Assembly (NCBI GenBank): GCA_963930775.1
Contig: OZ005692.1
Span: 1,598,135 to 1,662,134 of the forward strand
Reading direction: 5' to 3'
DNA length: 64,000 bases
Origin: Cliona cf. orientalis
Taxonomy: Eukaryota; Porifera; Demospongiae; Clionaida; Clionaidae
Part shown: positions 42,320-54,390 of the stretch, one piece after another
Numbering within the stretch: position 1 is the stretch's first letter
Layout of the letters: every line of letters starts with the position of its first letter
Made by a program: the position numbers and the translations under genes
The notes under the pieces: generated by a model
The model's input: only the letters and a program-made list of their open reading frames with translations
Database searches by the model: none
What the model was told of the DNA's origin: nothing

Positions 42320-45300
42320 ATGAGCGTCTTGGCTGGCTGTTTCAGCTGCTTTGGTCGCACCAGCGGCTTAGAAGAAGATGTGCTTTCTCTTCTCGAGGAG
42401 TACAGCCTCACTGGATGCGTTGTGAGGGCCAGAACAACAGGCTACAGGCTGGGAGAGAGTCCATACGGTTTTGTCGACGAGGTAGGTCTTGTAGTAGTAT
42501 TAAACTTAATAGTATTAAAGCTGATTTATCCAAATTCATACGCCTGTTTTTCACTCAGAAAGTTTACTATATGCAGTACGTCTATTATAATAGGTCATCG
42601 TCAGTGGTGTAAGATATGCGGCCAAAGTACCCACAGTTCACAGCAATCCCGTCACTCAGGAACCAGACACTATACGGAACGTAAACCCCCACCTAAAAGA
42701 GTGCCAGCTAATGTCTAAGTTGGGGCACCATCCCAATATCATAAAATTCGTTGGGATTTGCTTCCTCTCTGAATTTCCAAAGCTGCCGGCCATGATAATG
42801 GAGAAGGTTCCCTATGGCAACTTGCACAACTACCTGAAGAAACAAGGACCGGCAAATTCCATGGAATTGAGTCGAAAACGGCACATTTTACTAGGTGTGG
42901 CCAATGGGTTGCACTACCTACATTACGAGTGTGAGATGGCCGTTGTGCACATGGATTTAAAGGCATCCATTGTTCTGTTGAATGAGAGTTACGATGCAAA
43001 GATATCTGGGTTCCGGAAAGCTTGCATGGTCAGCGATAAGGAGCTTGCTTCGAATAATCGCTACGATCCTGACTACATGCCACCTGAGGTTATATCTCAT
43101 GCTGAGACTACGAGGTGTACCCCTACCATAGACATCTTCTCATTTGGTGTCTTGGCTCTCTTTACACTTAATCAGGTACGTATATCAATGGATTTGTAGT
43201 GCTAGAAATTATTATACTAAATATCTCATATGAGTTTTTTGAATAATTGTAGATTGTTTCTCTCTTTTCTATGTACTTAATGCTCGTATGCAATATATAG
43301 GAATTGCCGAGGGTGCCAATTCTTCGTTCCAATTCTGACTCATCAGAGGTGGAGTGGCGCAGAGACTATTTGATACAATTGGAAAGCTCTCTCTCAGTGG
43401 AGGCTCGTAGAATTCTACCAGGACTGATCATCGAGTGCTTGGACAACGACCCATCGAAGAGGCCAACTTCAAAAAAGCTGATCGAAGCATTAGGTACAAG
43501 AACATGTGTACATGGTGTAGTATTGTAGATAGTGCTTATTTCACTCAACAAGAAGGTTGCCTAGTATCAAAATTCAAGGGTGAATCAACCTGTAAGGATC
43601 GAGAACTGATTTGTAAAATGGGTGGCGGAAGTGATACCCCTCATACCCCTCTCTGCTGATTAGTAAACCTCTAAGTATATTATAACAGCAACTAATTCAT
43701 TTAAGTCACCATGTGTTAATTTTATTTGTTTCTAGGCAATATTGAAACTAATGACACAGCTAATGCACAACAGAGGGAAAAGAATCAAAGGTGAAGTCAT
43801 GGTCTACTAATTTGATAGTATGGGTGAAGACATTACAGTAGGGATGGCAGGGTCAAAAGTACCCAAATAAGATTTGTAGGAATAATCACATCCATTATAC
43901 ATCCCTACGTGTCAACCTGTTAACCCATGCACATGCATGCACAAGGGGTAAAGTAATTGGTCACGTCGTCATCTTCGTATTGTTGTTAGCACAAAATTGC
44001 CATCTCTTGATGCCTAGGCACCTACGTACGTACAACGAATCAGACACATTTGGTGAAAAACAGGCTTCTGTGCTTCGAATCGAGGGACATGGACCACGAG
44101 TGTCACAAATAGTGCCTTTTTGTTAGCATTCGTAACCACGCCTATCGATAGTGCCCACTCAATGCATTGTGCATGCAGGCCTACTGCTCATGTGCAAAAC
44201 AAATAAAGATCGTCAATAATGCAAGTTAGTGGTATATATGTTTGGCTGCTAGCTATCCGCAGAATGAAATGTAAAGCCCTATCGATTGAATCAGAATGTA
44301 AGATGCATATTATATCTACCTAGTCTAGATCTGGTGCAGAGAGAGTCAGTGATTTTTTGGCTGATATCACCCGGAGCCCTGTATTATCACAACCAAGCAG
44401 CATTTCTACGCATTATTTTTTTCCCCATACTAGTACACACAAAAGTAGATTTATAGATTGTGCAATGTCTGCGAGGGTTATGTGCTCTATAGAGGTCTAT
44501 AGTATTATAATTATGCATGTTGTCCCCCGTGTATGCCATGGCTCGGTATAGCCTGTTTTGATTCAATCGTATCATTATTGGTTATTTTACACCCCATATA
44601 CCTGTAGCTACTCAAAAAGCAACCTAGCTGCTCTGAGATATTTGGGTGTTTGTAGTGTAGCTATTACCATAGTGTCCCGGGTAAGCACCCATGTACCTCA
44701 TTTCAAGGGGCCACTGTAACAGCTTCTATACAAACGTATGGAATTTTAATCCTGGGTAAGCGCCCATGCGGGCCAAAATCACAAGTTATGTTTGAGCACC
44801 CATGGGGGCTTACCTGGGACACTACGGTACATATATGAGAGTGTCCGTGCCACTCCTACTTATACATATGATAGAGTCTACCGACTCTATGATGATTATG
44901 CATTATTCAACCTTATAGCTAGTAGTCACAACCTGTACTGTATCGACCTTTCTCCCCCTGAATAATGCTCTAATATTTGTGTTTCCTACTCTCTCTCTCT
45001 CTCTTTCCTCCTCCTCTCCCCCAGAGGTGCAGTGGCAGCTGCAGATAATCGGATTGATACGGGGGACATGTTATTTGAGACCAAGGGGATCAACTTTGAG
45101 CACGTGACCAAATATGCTGTCAGAGTACTGAGGGAGGTAGTCCATCACTCTGAGTGAGCTAAGCATGGAAAATAATTTATAGTGAAATCTGTCTATTAAG
45201 CTTTGGTGACAGCTTGAAGGAGGTGTCCTCATTAACCCTGGGTGCAAGGGCTGGAGGGTTATGGTGTGTGCATCTGTTTGTCTGTTACCGAGCTAACTGC

Positions 45301-48300
45301 TACATACCCGGCCTGCGACACCATAAGAAACCTTATAACACTTGCAAACGACATATCGGTAATACAGCAGCCTCTTTAGATTGAGTTTGTTCCTCCTCTA
45401 TACATAGCTAGCCTTTACCTTGCAGAAATGCCTTTCATTTCTGGGCCATTGTGTTAACAAAGCTTATAGAAGCAGCTGCAGAAGGTCTGCACTCGTTCAC
45501 GCACGCAATCACAAGTGCAACTACTAAGACCACTTACAGTTATATAATAGCTGGCACAATAGGTACCATGCCTCCTTGGCTGTAAGCCGTTGAACCTTGA
45601 ACAATTACACTGCTGTGCAAGTATAAAAGCGGTTTAAGGGTTGGGGACGAGGCTAATTTTATACTTGCACAGCAGTGTTGTTCAATGTTCAATGACTATA
45701 GTATCAATAATATTTATGCTTTAGCTTCTTACACTTCATGCAGGAGGCCAGGGGGCACATCACTTCATGATCATTTCAGACCCATCACATTGACAGTGGC
45801 CAGCCCTGAGCCAATCATGCCAACCTTTGAACCAAGATGTAAGCCTTAACTTAGCTGAGTATGTGTGTGTGTGGTCACTAAGCTTTCAGTCTGTTTTCCC
45901 TCCTTTGAGTGGAACCCATTCAACCTATTGACCCCCCAGCTTGGGTGCATACAAACCAACATCATGGTAGGTTAAGTGTGTCCTATGGAGTAGAGAAGTG
46001 AATTATGAATAGCTAGCTACAGATCAGAATTCAAGGGAAATATTGCAACAAAAAAAAAACCCACCAAAGTTGTTTATGTCAGCCCAACAGTGCATGAATC
46101 AAATCAAGAAGATTCAAAGCATAGCACTAATAAGTAGCTATTCACTTTCCCATAATAATTATTATGGGAGTCGACATGTATATATAGGTTATATACTGAG
46201 ATGCATGATAACCAAGAAAAGCAAGCGTGGGGATGTACAGTGGATGTGATTAAATCTTGTTTGCGCACTTTTTGGCGCTGCCATTCCTACTTCATCCTTC
46301 AATAATTATTTATTATTTGTAGCTATACTATGATACCTGAACACTATAATTATTACAGATATTGACAAGAAGATACGTCATACTTTCAAATTTCTCCCAT
46401 CTGTTTCAACCTACTATCAATGTTCGCAAAATATTGCTTCTGTTCCATTCCTCACAGAAGTCGAAGTTTTGACCTGCGATTCATCTGGCTGTGAATATTA
46501 TAACTACGATCACGGTATCATGCTGAGAATCCCGGATGATGCTATTCCACCTGGTATGGTTATTCACTTGGAGGTAGCTGTTGCACTGTATGGCCCATTT
46601 CAGTTTCCTGATGGATCATGTCCTGTTTCCCCCATCCTCTGGTTATGTATTCAAGAAAATATTGATCTCAGAAAACCGCTTGATATAATACTTCCTCATT
46701 TTCTAACCGATAAAAACATTGGAATTCGTTTTGCTAAAGCTGATCATAAGCAGTATGCTACAGATGAATTTGGGCAAACTCATTACGTCTTTGAGCCACT
46801 AGAGACGGCCTTTATTGCCTACAAAGAAAGAAATCAGAACTATGGAATTTTGTCCACTCAGCATTGTTGCTATTTGTGTATAATATCCAAAGATCCTCAG
46901 ATCAGCCCCGAGTTTGCACTAAAGGCTGGATACTATCTCTGGTGCATTGAGAAACCATCCTCAAATTTGAAAGCTCGTGATACAGTTCATTTTTGTGTTA
47001 CGTTTTGCCTTCCCACATGTAGAGAGGTCAGTATACAACGGTAATAATTAGGACAAATTATTGTCATAATTTTTCATACATGTGGCCCGGGCAGGTGCAC
47101 ATTATACACATTTCAAACTAGTAGAGTGTTAGAAATGCTATATTCGAATTTAAGATCACCTAGGCTCTGTCCTCCACTTACAGCATTCGAGGGGGACCAA
47201 AAACTACATGTAGATGGTGACAATAAACTACAGATTCAGTTTGCTGCTCACCATAATATGGACGATTATTCCACACATGCAGTTACTGAAGTCACAATAT
47301 ACAGAAGATGAAGGATACTATATTAGGAGACCACCTAAAGTATTTGCATTTGAAGTTTCAGGAGACACCTCTATATCTGAGTCTTGTCTGTCAGTAGAAG
47401 TTAAAAATGAGGGATGTCTCAGAATGGCAGCTGATCCAGAAAATAAGCTGGTTAGAGAGTAGATGGTGAACATAGTAGCCAGTAGGCCCAGCTTTTAAGT
47501 TTAGGAGCAAGATATGAAAATAATACAAATGCTATACTTGGTGGTATACTGATATATAGCTGCTCATGCATGACATTGTAAAGACTGCGTGCATGAAGGG
47601 GTGATTAAAATTTTAATTTCACATCATTGCTAATAATATAATTATCTTATTTATAGATCAAAGCATCGCAAGTTTACTTTTGGGATAAGCTTGACAAGCT
47701 AGAGCTACTGCAGGCAGATAAAGTATACCCCCCTGGTGTGATCTTAACATTAGAAGTGTTGGAAAACCTTCCTGTCAATCTCTTGATCAAATTCAATGGA
47801 TCTACGGCAGATTATGATATGGGCATGGAAATTATGCTACCATTAGGTTTGTAGACGCTGAATCACTTGCAGTACCATAATAGTTACAAATTAATATTAT
47901 TATTATACAGCTTCTGTGGCAAATAAATCTTGTGTAGGCCCTACTTCCTCAGCCATAGTTGATCATAAGAGACAGTGGATCTCAACAGCAGGTTCGATTA
48001 TTATATATTTTAAGTATGGATTTTATTATGACTATTGTACTTTAGACAAGCCTGAGTTACGTACTGTCCTGAGAGAGCTAATCAAGGTTGATTCCAAGTG
48101 GGAAAATATTGGAATATTTCTGGAAGTAGATCCACACCGATTGGAATCAATTAAGATAGCAGAACATCACAACACGCAAAATTGTTTGCGAGAAATGTTG
48201 AAAATTTGGCTGAACAAAATCAATCCTCCACCATCTTGGTCAGCAATTACCGATGCTTTAGAGTGTCTAGGAGAAGAACAATTAGCTCGTGATTTGAGAT

Positions 48301-48311
48301 CTAAAATTTAA
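42320..48311 (+). CDS. pseudokinase fused to ZU5 and Death domain (multi-exon model)
   Basis: Exons 42320-42481, 42594-43175, 43301-43493 and 43736-43790 encode a kinase fold. It has a relaxed Gly loop (LGESPYGFV), the AAK lysine (Lys65) and helix-C Glu (KECQLM). But HMDLKASIVLL has Ile for the metal-binding Asn, and ISGFRKA replaces DFG, so both magnesium ligands are gone. The donor AAAG|GTGAAG at 43791 is phase 2 and fits the exon at 45025-45153 (GAVAAADNRIDTGD). Exons 45744-45838 and 46359-47026 (ZU5: HGIMLRIPDDAIPPG, PVSPILWLC) follow. Then come 47192-47450, 47657-47846, 47911-47991 and 48046-48311 (Death domain: WENIGIFLEVDPHRLESI, CLREMLKIWL). One frame discontinuity near 47300 is unresolved. 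If the 43791 donor is unused, a 331-residue kinase-only product ends at 43794. Confidence 0.68.
44669..44826. mobile_element. TAGTGTCCC inverted-repeat element
   Basis: TAGTGTCCCGGGTAAGCACCC and GGGGGCTTACCTGGGACACTA form about 24-bp inverted ends of a roughly 158-bp element. Related decayed pieces (GCGCCCATG-GG-CCA-AATC) occur at 27425-27465 and 54710-54735. It lies in the intron between kinase and ZU5 parts. Confidence 0.7.
45596..45692. mobile_element. short foldback element
   Basis: TTGAACAATTACACTGCTGTGC and GCACAGCAGTGTTGTTCAA, extended by AAGTATAAAA/TTTTATACTT, form arms of about 32 bp around a 30-bp loop. It sits in the intron before the exon at 45744. Confidence 0.65.
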
Positions 48312-48857
48312 TTTTTTACCTATATGAACATGGTCTGTCTGCATCTGTACTGATTTACGGTATAGTCAACATTGACAATGGCATTAATAGCCATGCATAC
48401 ACCCCCCACGGAAGAGCCATAATTACATCTGAGGGGTCAAAATTTATGCCATTTTAATGAGTTCTTGATGGGTAAAAATAGGTTTTTTAATGAAATCTTA
48501 ATGGGTAAATCCCCAATTTAATGAAATCTAGATGTTTACCATGAAGACAATAATGAATCCTGGGGGGTTATCATGCAAATGACACTGCATCTTGTTGCAT
48601 TTTAAGGTACCATTTAATTGCGTGGGCGTGAGCGTCAGGAATGGCTAATTCAATTAGCGAATCGTGAAGGGGCGTGGCCGAAGAGGCCATACGAGTGCTT
48701 TTGGTCGAAGGTGGGCGTGTCCAGAATCGGCCAGGGATGATTATGCGCGTGTAATTAGCGACCGGAAGTGGCCCCTGAAGAAAAGGCCGGTAATTGCCCA
48801 CATCAAAGCAAGATCAAAGCATTCTTTCTTAACTATTAACCGCAACGACTTATTAAA

Positions 48858-49282
48858 CACTAAGTAGAAAAAAAAAGCAAATTTAAATAATTAAATAATT
48901 AAATAAATAAATAATTAAATAATCTAATTCATGGGGGGTTTGGGAGTACTTGGGGACATAATTTTTACATGGGCACGCAGAATGGGTCGAAACTAGAGAT
49001 TTGACCTGAAAGAATTTTGATTCACGCCTTTGAATTGAAGTTACGGCCCTTTGAAGTTTTCCCATATGTTTGTACAGGGAAGCCATGCGTTTGCAATGTT
49101 TTCCGCCCACGCGCTACGTGAAAAACGGGGAATCCCCGTTAGGCGCGCGCACACAAACGTGACGACCTTTACCTGTTTTGGTCAAAATTGGAGTATAGGG
49201 TGCCTGCTTGCATTGTATGGCTCTACTAAGCATCCAGCTCAACTATGTGGTGGTTTTGGACAATTTTTTTTTCTGCTTAGTG
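48858..49282. mobile_element. CACTA-ended unit 1
   Basis: Starts CACTAAGTAGAAAAAAAA and ends TTTTTTTTCTGCTTAGTG. It shares most of its sequence in the same orientation with the next unit (TTTGTACAGGGAAGCCATGCG and more). CACTA termini suggest the CMC/EnSpm superfamily. Confidence 0.65.
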
Positions 49283-49301
49283 TTCTGGTCTCCTTGTTAA
49301 A

Positions 49302-49686
49302 CACTAAGTAGAAAAAAAAAAAAGATTTTTAATTAATTAATTCAGGGGGGAACTGGGAGCACTTGGGGACATAATTTTTGCACCGGCGCGCAGAATGGAT
49401 CGAATGCAGAGATTTGACCTTCAGGAATTTTGATTCACGCCTTAGAATCAAAGTTACGGCCCTTTGAAGTTTCCCCATATGTTTGTACAGGGAAGCCATG
49501 CGTTTGCAATGTTTCCGCCCACGCGCTACGTGAGGGGCGGGGCCACGCGCGCACATAAACGTGACGACCTTTACCAACTTTTTGACAAAATTTAAATTTA
49601 GGCTGCCTGCTTGCATTGTATGGTTCCACTATGCACCCAGCTCGATTATATGGTGGTTTTTGGACAATTTTTTTTTCTGCATAGTG
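49302..49686. mobile_element. CACTA-ended unit 2
   Basis: Starts CACTAAGTAGAAAAAAAAAA and ends TTTTTTTTCTGCATAGTG. It is separated from unit 1 by 19 bp (TTCTGGTCTCCTTGTTAAA), and the bases following unit 2 (TTCAGGTCGCCTTGAAAA) repeat that spacer. The pair is therefore a tandem duplication of unit plus flank. Confidence 0.65.
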
Positions 49687-50647
49687 TTCAGGTCGCCTTG
49701 AAAAAAAAAAAAAAAAAAAAAAAAGCTTATTAGGCCTAATTAAGCATGTGAGCGTGTTCCTGGCACTGTGTGGAGTGTGTGCGTGTGCGTTAATGCAGGT
49801 TTTATTGCTTCCGATTGGGCGTGGCTTCACGGGCCAGTGCTTGGACATCGGCGCCTGGGACTTGGCCTCGGCGATAGGTGGGCGTGTCCCGGAAGCGGTG
49901 GTGACCTTTGAACCCCGCGAGGAGGCTTCGGGGGCGTGGCAGGAGGTCAAAGGTGAGGCCATGTCTGTTAATGAGGCACTGTACGGCGGTGCGATCGAGG
50001 GGCCTGTACGGCTGGACGGAAGCTGACGGTGGTTTGAAGCGGATGTGGTTGCGATGACGTGTTGTTACTCCGCCCACACAGGAAATGAGGTGAGCTCTTG
50101 CGTGGGCGGTGTGGCAGAACGGCCTCCAAGTGTTTGTGTGTGTTTTGGCCTTGAGGAAGCTGTGTGTTTTAATTGGGATTGATTGTGGGCTTCCGGTGGA
50201 CATCCGGTGGTTAGTAGGCACTTGATTGAGAATGGTGGTCCTTGGGGAACAGGGTGGGGCTGTTTTGGGCGTGGCCTGGCCCCTCCCTTCCGGCTCGGCT
50301 TCCGGTCCATGGAGGATATTAAATGAACACTTCCGGCTCTAGCAGCCACACCCCTGAGACCTGTGCAATTAAAAGGGCGTGGTTACACAACATGCACCTC
50401 ACTAATGACTTTGATGTGGTTTAGGTGTCATATCCCCCACCTCACGCCCACGCAATTTAATGGTACCTTAATGAGACTTGGAGGGGTCAAGCCCTCTTTT
50501 TAATTGGTTCTTGATGGTTGAAGTCAATAATTAGGCTTCCTGACGGGGTAAATCAAAATTAAATTTTGTCTTCCGTGGGGGTGTATATATATCTTGGAAT
50601 AGCCCAATGAAAAAAATTGATCACATCATAGACGTCGACTATCTATG

Positions 50648-51040
50648 ATCACATGTACTCCTTGGCTATTGCTGAAGAGTACAACTGGACTATATTCAAG
50701 GGGTGGTCACGTATATACCTGCTGTACTGACACCCGCGACCAGGATCAAAGTGAGATCAAGCGATCAAGCTGTAAAATTGGGGACGATCAAGCGATCAAG
50801 ATGTCCGTTTGCACTGCTCAAATTTAAGGTCAAGATGGGTCCTGTCCTTTGACTCCACCCACACCCCGCCCACCTCCGGTTGGCAATCAAGGGTCAAGGC
50901 TCTTTTAGCGGTGCGATCCAAGGTCCAAAAATGGCCCCGATCAAATTTTGATTCCGGTCGCGGGTGTCAGTACAGCAGGTATATATTATGTGACCACCCC
51001 TTGATATTGTCGCTGTTAAATTCAGAATTGTTACGCCCGT
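50648..51040 (-). pseudogene. nucleotidyltransferase copy B, short remnant
   Basis: CTCCTTGGCTATTGCTGAAGAG at 50658 and TGTCGCTGTTAAATTCAGAA at 51008 match the AKEYIDTH/NSDNIVQFYS region of copy C (62370-62445). They are interrupted by a 307-bp MITE. The signal-peptide exon part and the catalytic domain are both gone, leaving about 75 bp. Only the promoter-proximal piece next to pseudokinase B survives. Confidence 0.8.
50697..51003. mobile_element. MITE with CAAGGGGTGGTCAC ends
   Basis: CAAGGGGTGGTCACGTATATACC and the mirrored GGTATATATTATGTGACCACCCCTTG, extended by TGCTGTACTGACACCCGCGACC, form about 47-bp arms. ATATT flanks both sides (50692-50696, 51004-51008), and copy C has an uninterrupted CTATGTTGTCGCTG at that point. 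The interior repeats GATCAAGCGATCAAG. Superfamily uncertain from a 5-bp duplication. Confidence 0.82.
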
Positions 51041-51171
51041 TATATCTGCGCATGCGCAATCATAATGCACTAATGGTAATCATTAATATTGGACTTCCCC
51101 CGGGAATCTCCCTCATCCTTCGCCCACAACGTGTTCTGTCACTCTACAATCTGTGGTTCTATTTAATAAAC

Positions 51172-52785
51172 ATGAGCGTCTTGGCTGGCTGTTTCAGCTG
51201 CTTTGGTCCTACCAGTAGCCTAGAAGAAGATGTGCTTTCTCTTCTCGAGGAGTACAGCCTCACTAGATGCGTTGTGAGGGCCAGAACAACAGGCTACAGG
51301 CTGGGAGAGAGTCCATACGGTTTTGTCGACGAGGTAGGTCTTGTAAAAATTTATATTAAGTGCCCCAGCTTTTCAATATAATTTATTAAGGTGCCTAGAA
51401 GCCACGAGGGGCGAGGATTTAGGTATATATCAGATACCTATGCTATACATGTATTCAGCATGCCAAGATTGCCATGTACTAGGCATCTATGCATCTATAC
51501 GTTTATAGACGTTGCTAAGGTGACCTATCCAAACTCAGAAAGTTTAATAATATTATGTGCAGTGCTCTCAGTCTGTGATATCTTTTATTCCATAGGTCAT
51601 CGTCAGTGGCGTAAGATATGCAGCCAAAGTGCCCACAGTTCACAGCAATCCCGTCACTCAGGAACCGGACACCGTACGGAAAGTAAACCCTCACCTAAAA
51701 GAGTGCCAGCTAATGTCTAAGTTGGGGCACCATCCCAATATCATAAAATTTGTTGGGATTGGCTTCCTCCCTGAATTTCCAAAGCTGCCGGCCATGATAA
51801 TGGAGAAGGTTCCCTATGGCAACTTGCACAACTATCTGAAGAAACAAGGACTGGCAAATTCCATGGAATTGAGTCGAAAACGGCACATTTTACTAGGTGT
51901 GGCCAATGGGTTGCACTACCTACATTATGAGTGTGAGATGGCTGTTGTGCACATGGACCTAAAGGCATCCATTGTTCTGTTGAATGAGAGTTACGATGCA
52001 AAGATATCTGGGTTCCGTAAGGCTTGCATGGTCAGCGACAAGGAGCTTGCTTCGAATAATCGCTATGATCCTGACTACATGCCACCTGAGGTTATATCTC
52101 ATGCTGAGACAACAAAGTGTACCCCTACCATAGACATCTTCTCATTTGGTGTCTTGGCTCTCTTTACACTTATTCAGGTACGTATCAATGGATTTGTAAT
52201 GCTAGAAATTATTATACTAAATATCTCCTATGAGTTTTTTGAATAATTGTAGATTGTTTTCTCTCTTTTCTATGTACTTAATGCTTGTATGCCTGTGAAT
52301 ATATACACACAGCAATTGCCAAGGGTGCCACTTCTTTGTTCCAATTCTGAGGCGGAGCGGCGCAGAGACTATTTGATGCAAATGGAAAGCTCTCTTTCAG
52401 TGGAGGCTCGTGAAATTCTACCAGGACTGATCATCGAGTGCTTGGACAACGACCCATCGAAGAGGCCTACTTCAAAAAAGCTGATTGAAGCATTAGGTAC
52501 AAGAACATGTGTATATGGTGTAGTATTGTAGATATTGCTTGTTTCACTCGAAAGGGAAGTTGGGTGAGCCTACTTGTTGGGATCGAGAACCAATAATTTT
52601 GTAAAGTGGGTGGCAAAAGTAATACCTCTCATACCCCTCCCTCCTAAAATAAACTCTCCGGATATATTATAGCAGCAACCAATTCATTTAAGTCACCATG
52701 CATGTGTTAATTTTATTTGTTTCTAGGCAATGTTGAAACTAATGACACAGCTAATGCACAGCAGAGGGAAGAGAATCAAAGATGA
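51172..52785 (+). CDS. pseudokinase copy B (kinase-only)
   Basis: Four exons (51172-51333, 51596-52177, 52313-52496, 52727-52785) give 328 residues. The fold keeps AAK lysine, helix-C Glu, HMD aspartate and the ISFGVLALF helix-F region. It has Ile for the catalytic-loop Asn and GFR for DFG, as in copies A and C, so it is predicted unable to bind Mg-ATP normally. Exon 3 lacks three codons present in A. At the end of exon 4, where A has the donor AAAG|GTGAAG, B reads AAAGATGAAG. The donor is lost and translation stops at TGA 52783-52785. The downstream ZU5 and Death exons are absent; TAF3-derived sequence follows instead. It is a plausible truncated paralog that may still be expressed. Confidence 0.75.
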
Positions 52786-53170
52786 AGTCACAGTCCACTA
52801 ACTTGACAGTACGGGTGAAGATCAGATGAAGGTTGGCTCATAATAATATATCACTTTTCATCATGTATAATTTCTTGAGACTGGAAGACATGCAGCATTA
52901 CAACTTAAACTTATACTCTCACAACCTGAGGATGAACAAAGAGTAATTAGCTACGTACCCTAACAACATTCTTCCACGGTGACGAGTCATGTGACGTCAG
53001 TGCCCCCTGTTGCTAACCCACGTAAGCGAGAGAGGGATCCTGACCACCAAGGGACTACACTGGTGGTGGGCAGAGAGGTCAAAAGGTCAAGGCATCAATC
53101 ACCTCCAGTTCAGGTAAATAATTAAGAAACTGAATGCTTGTTTGAAATCTCAAGTTCAGTCGTTACAATT

Positions 53171-53394
53171 GAAGGGTCGAGAACCAGAGTGGCCTAACCC
53201 CAAATTGAATGCAGTAATTGTCTAGAAAGCTCAAAAATGGACTAAAAACCAAACACCCTACTTTACCATTTCACTCAAATTTTTCAAAAATGTGTATTTT
53301 CTGTTGCTCATGAAATGCATTTTAAACATGTTTTCAAGATTAGGGGGGCTAACTCCACATTTGTGGGTTAGGCCACTCTGGTTCTGAGCCCTTC
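53171..53394. mobile_element. MITE GAAGGG-TCGAGAACCAGAGTGG
   Basis: Arms GAACCAGAGTGGCCTAACCC and GGGTTAGGCCACTCTGGTTC are complementary over about 36 bp at each end. AATT flanks both sides (53167-53170, 53395-53398). The intact TAF3 intron at 26100-26118 (GTTACAATTTTTCACAG) is the empty site. 224 bp, non-coding. Confidence 0.82.
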
Positions 53395-54390
53395 AATTTT
53401 TTGCAGTTTTTTTTATCTCAATCTTTACTAATTTTGCTTTATTTTCTCCTCTCCCTCCCTCCTTTCTTTCTCACTCTTTCTCTCCTCCCCCCTCTTCTCT
53501 CTCTCTCTTTTGTACATATACATGTAGGTGCCCTCCAACCACCGCCAAATCAGTAGTTCCAGCTCCTCATCCAGCACATCCTCGGAAGACGACGACAGTG
53601 GAAGTGACGAAAGCATTGGTCGCTCCTCTTCTCCCTACCCCTCCGGCTATCCGCACCAACCCATTGTCCCTCCTCCTGCTCCTCTGTCCGCCTCCACCCC
53701 TCTCCCTCCTCCCACCCTCTCCTCTCACCACCCTCACCATCACCACCATCACAGACATCATCAGCCTCACTATCACCAGCTACACCGTCACAGGACGCGG
53801 ACGCCATCGAGCGTTGAGGAGGAAGATGAAGATGAAGATGATGAGGAAGAGAGTGTTAGAGCTGTTACTCCTGCCAGTAGCGAGAGTGGTAGCACTCTAG
53901 GTAAGAAAGAAATGTAGTACTGTTGCCTTCAGCCTCTTCCCCAGGATCCCTGATCTTTCGATGTACATTGTATGTGAATGTTGGGAAGATTGGGGACCCT
54001 GAAAGCAAGGTTTTTGTTGCCAGTGTGAAGAATGAAACTTGCATGTATTTTGCCTATAGAAATGGGGTCTTCCCCTCTCTCTCTCTCTCTAGGTGGAGGT
54101 GGTTTGAAGCTGACCATCAGTAAGGCTGTCTTGAAGCAAGCTGCTAGTCAGCAGAAGTCTGTCCCTCCCCCTTCCTCCTCCTCCCCTCTCTCGAGCACTA
54201 CTCTATTTGTTGGCCCCGCCCCTACTCTGGAGGTGGAGCCTAGTGTTAGTGGGAGGGGCAGTAGGCGTGGTTCAAGGGGTGGATCTAGAAGAGGTACATA
54301 CATGTACATGTATAGTGTAACATTAGTTTTGCCTTACCCCCAATTATTTTTATTGCAAAATTAATGGAGACAGTGTCATACATAATGTAC

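Larger units (their letters stand above)
48398..50588. mobile_element. 2.2-kb inverted-repeat element with nested insertions
   Basis: TACACCCCCCACGGAAGA at the left and TCTTCCGTGGGGGTGTATA at the right are complementary. Further in, GGTACCATTTAATTGCGTGGGCGTGAG (48606 on) is mirrored by CTCACGCCCACGCAATTTAATGGTACC (50440 on). So the arms are about 200 bp with diverged stretches. Its interior carries two CACTA-ended units, a poly-A run (49700-49724) and GC-richer DNA. No transposase frame is recognisable; frames of 60-190 codons look random. Confidence 0.65.

Noticed and set aside
44357..44551. Short frames in the 43.8-45.0 kb region as a separate gene
   Set aside because: The region is explained as the intron between kinase and ZU5 exons with an inverted-repeat element. 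The frames show no conserved features.
49435..50349. Overlapping 92-175-codon frames on both strands
   Set aside because: They fall inside repetitive inverted-repeat elements and include poly-Phe from a poly-T run. No recognisable protein.
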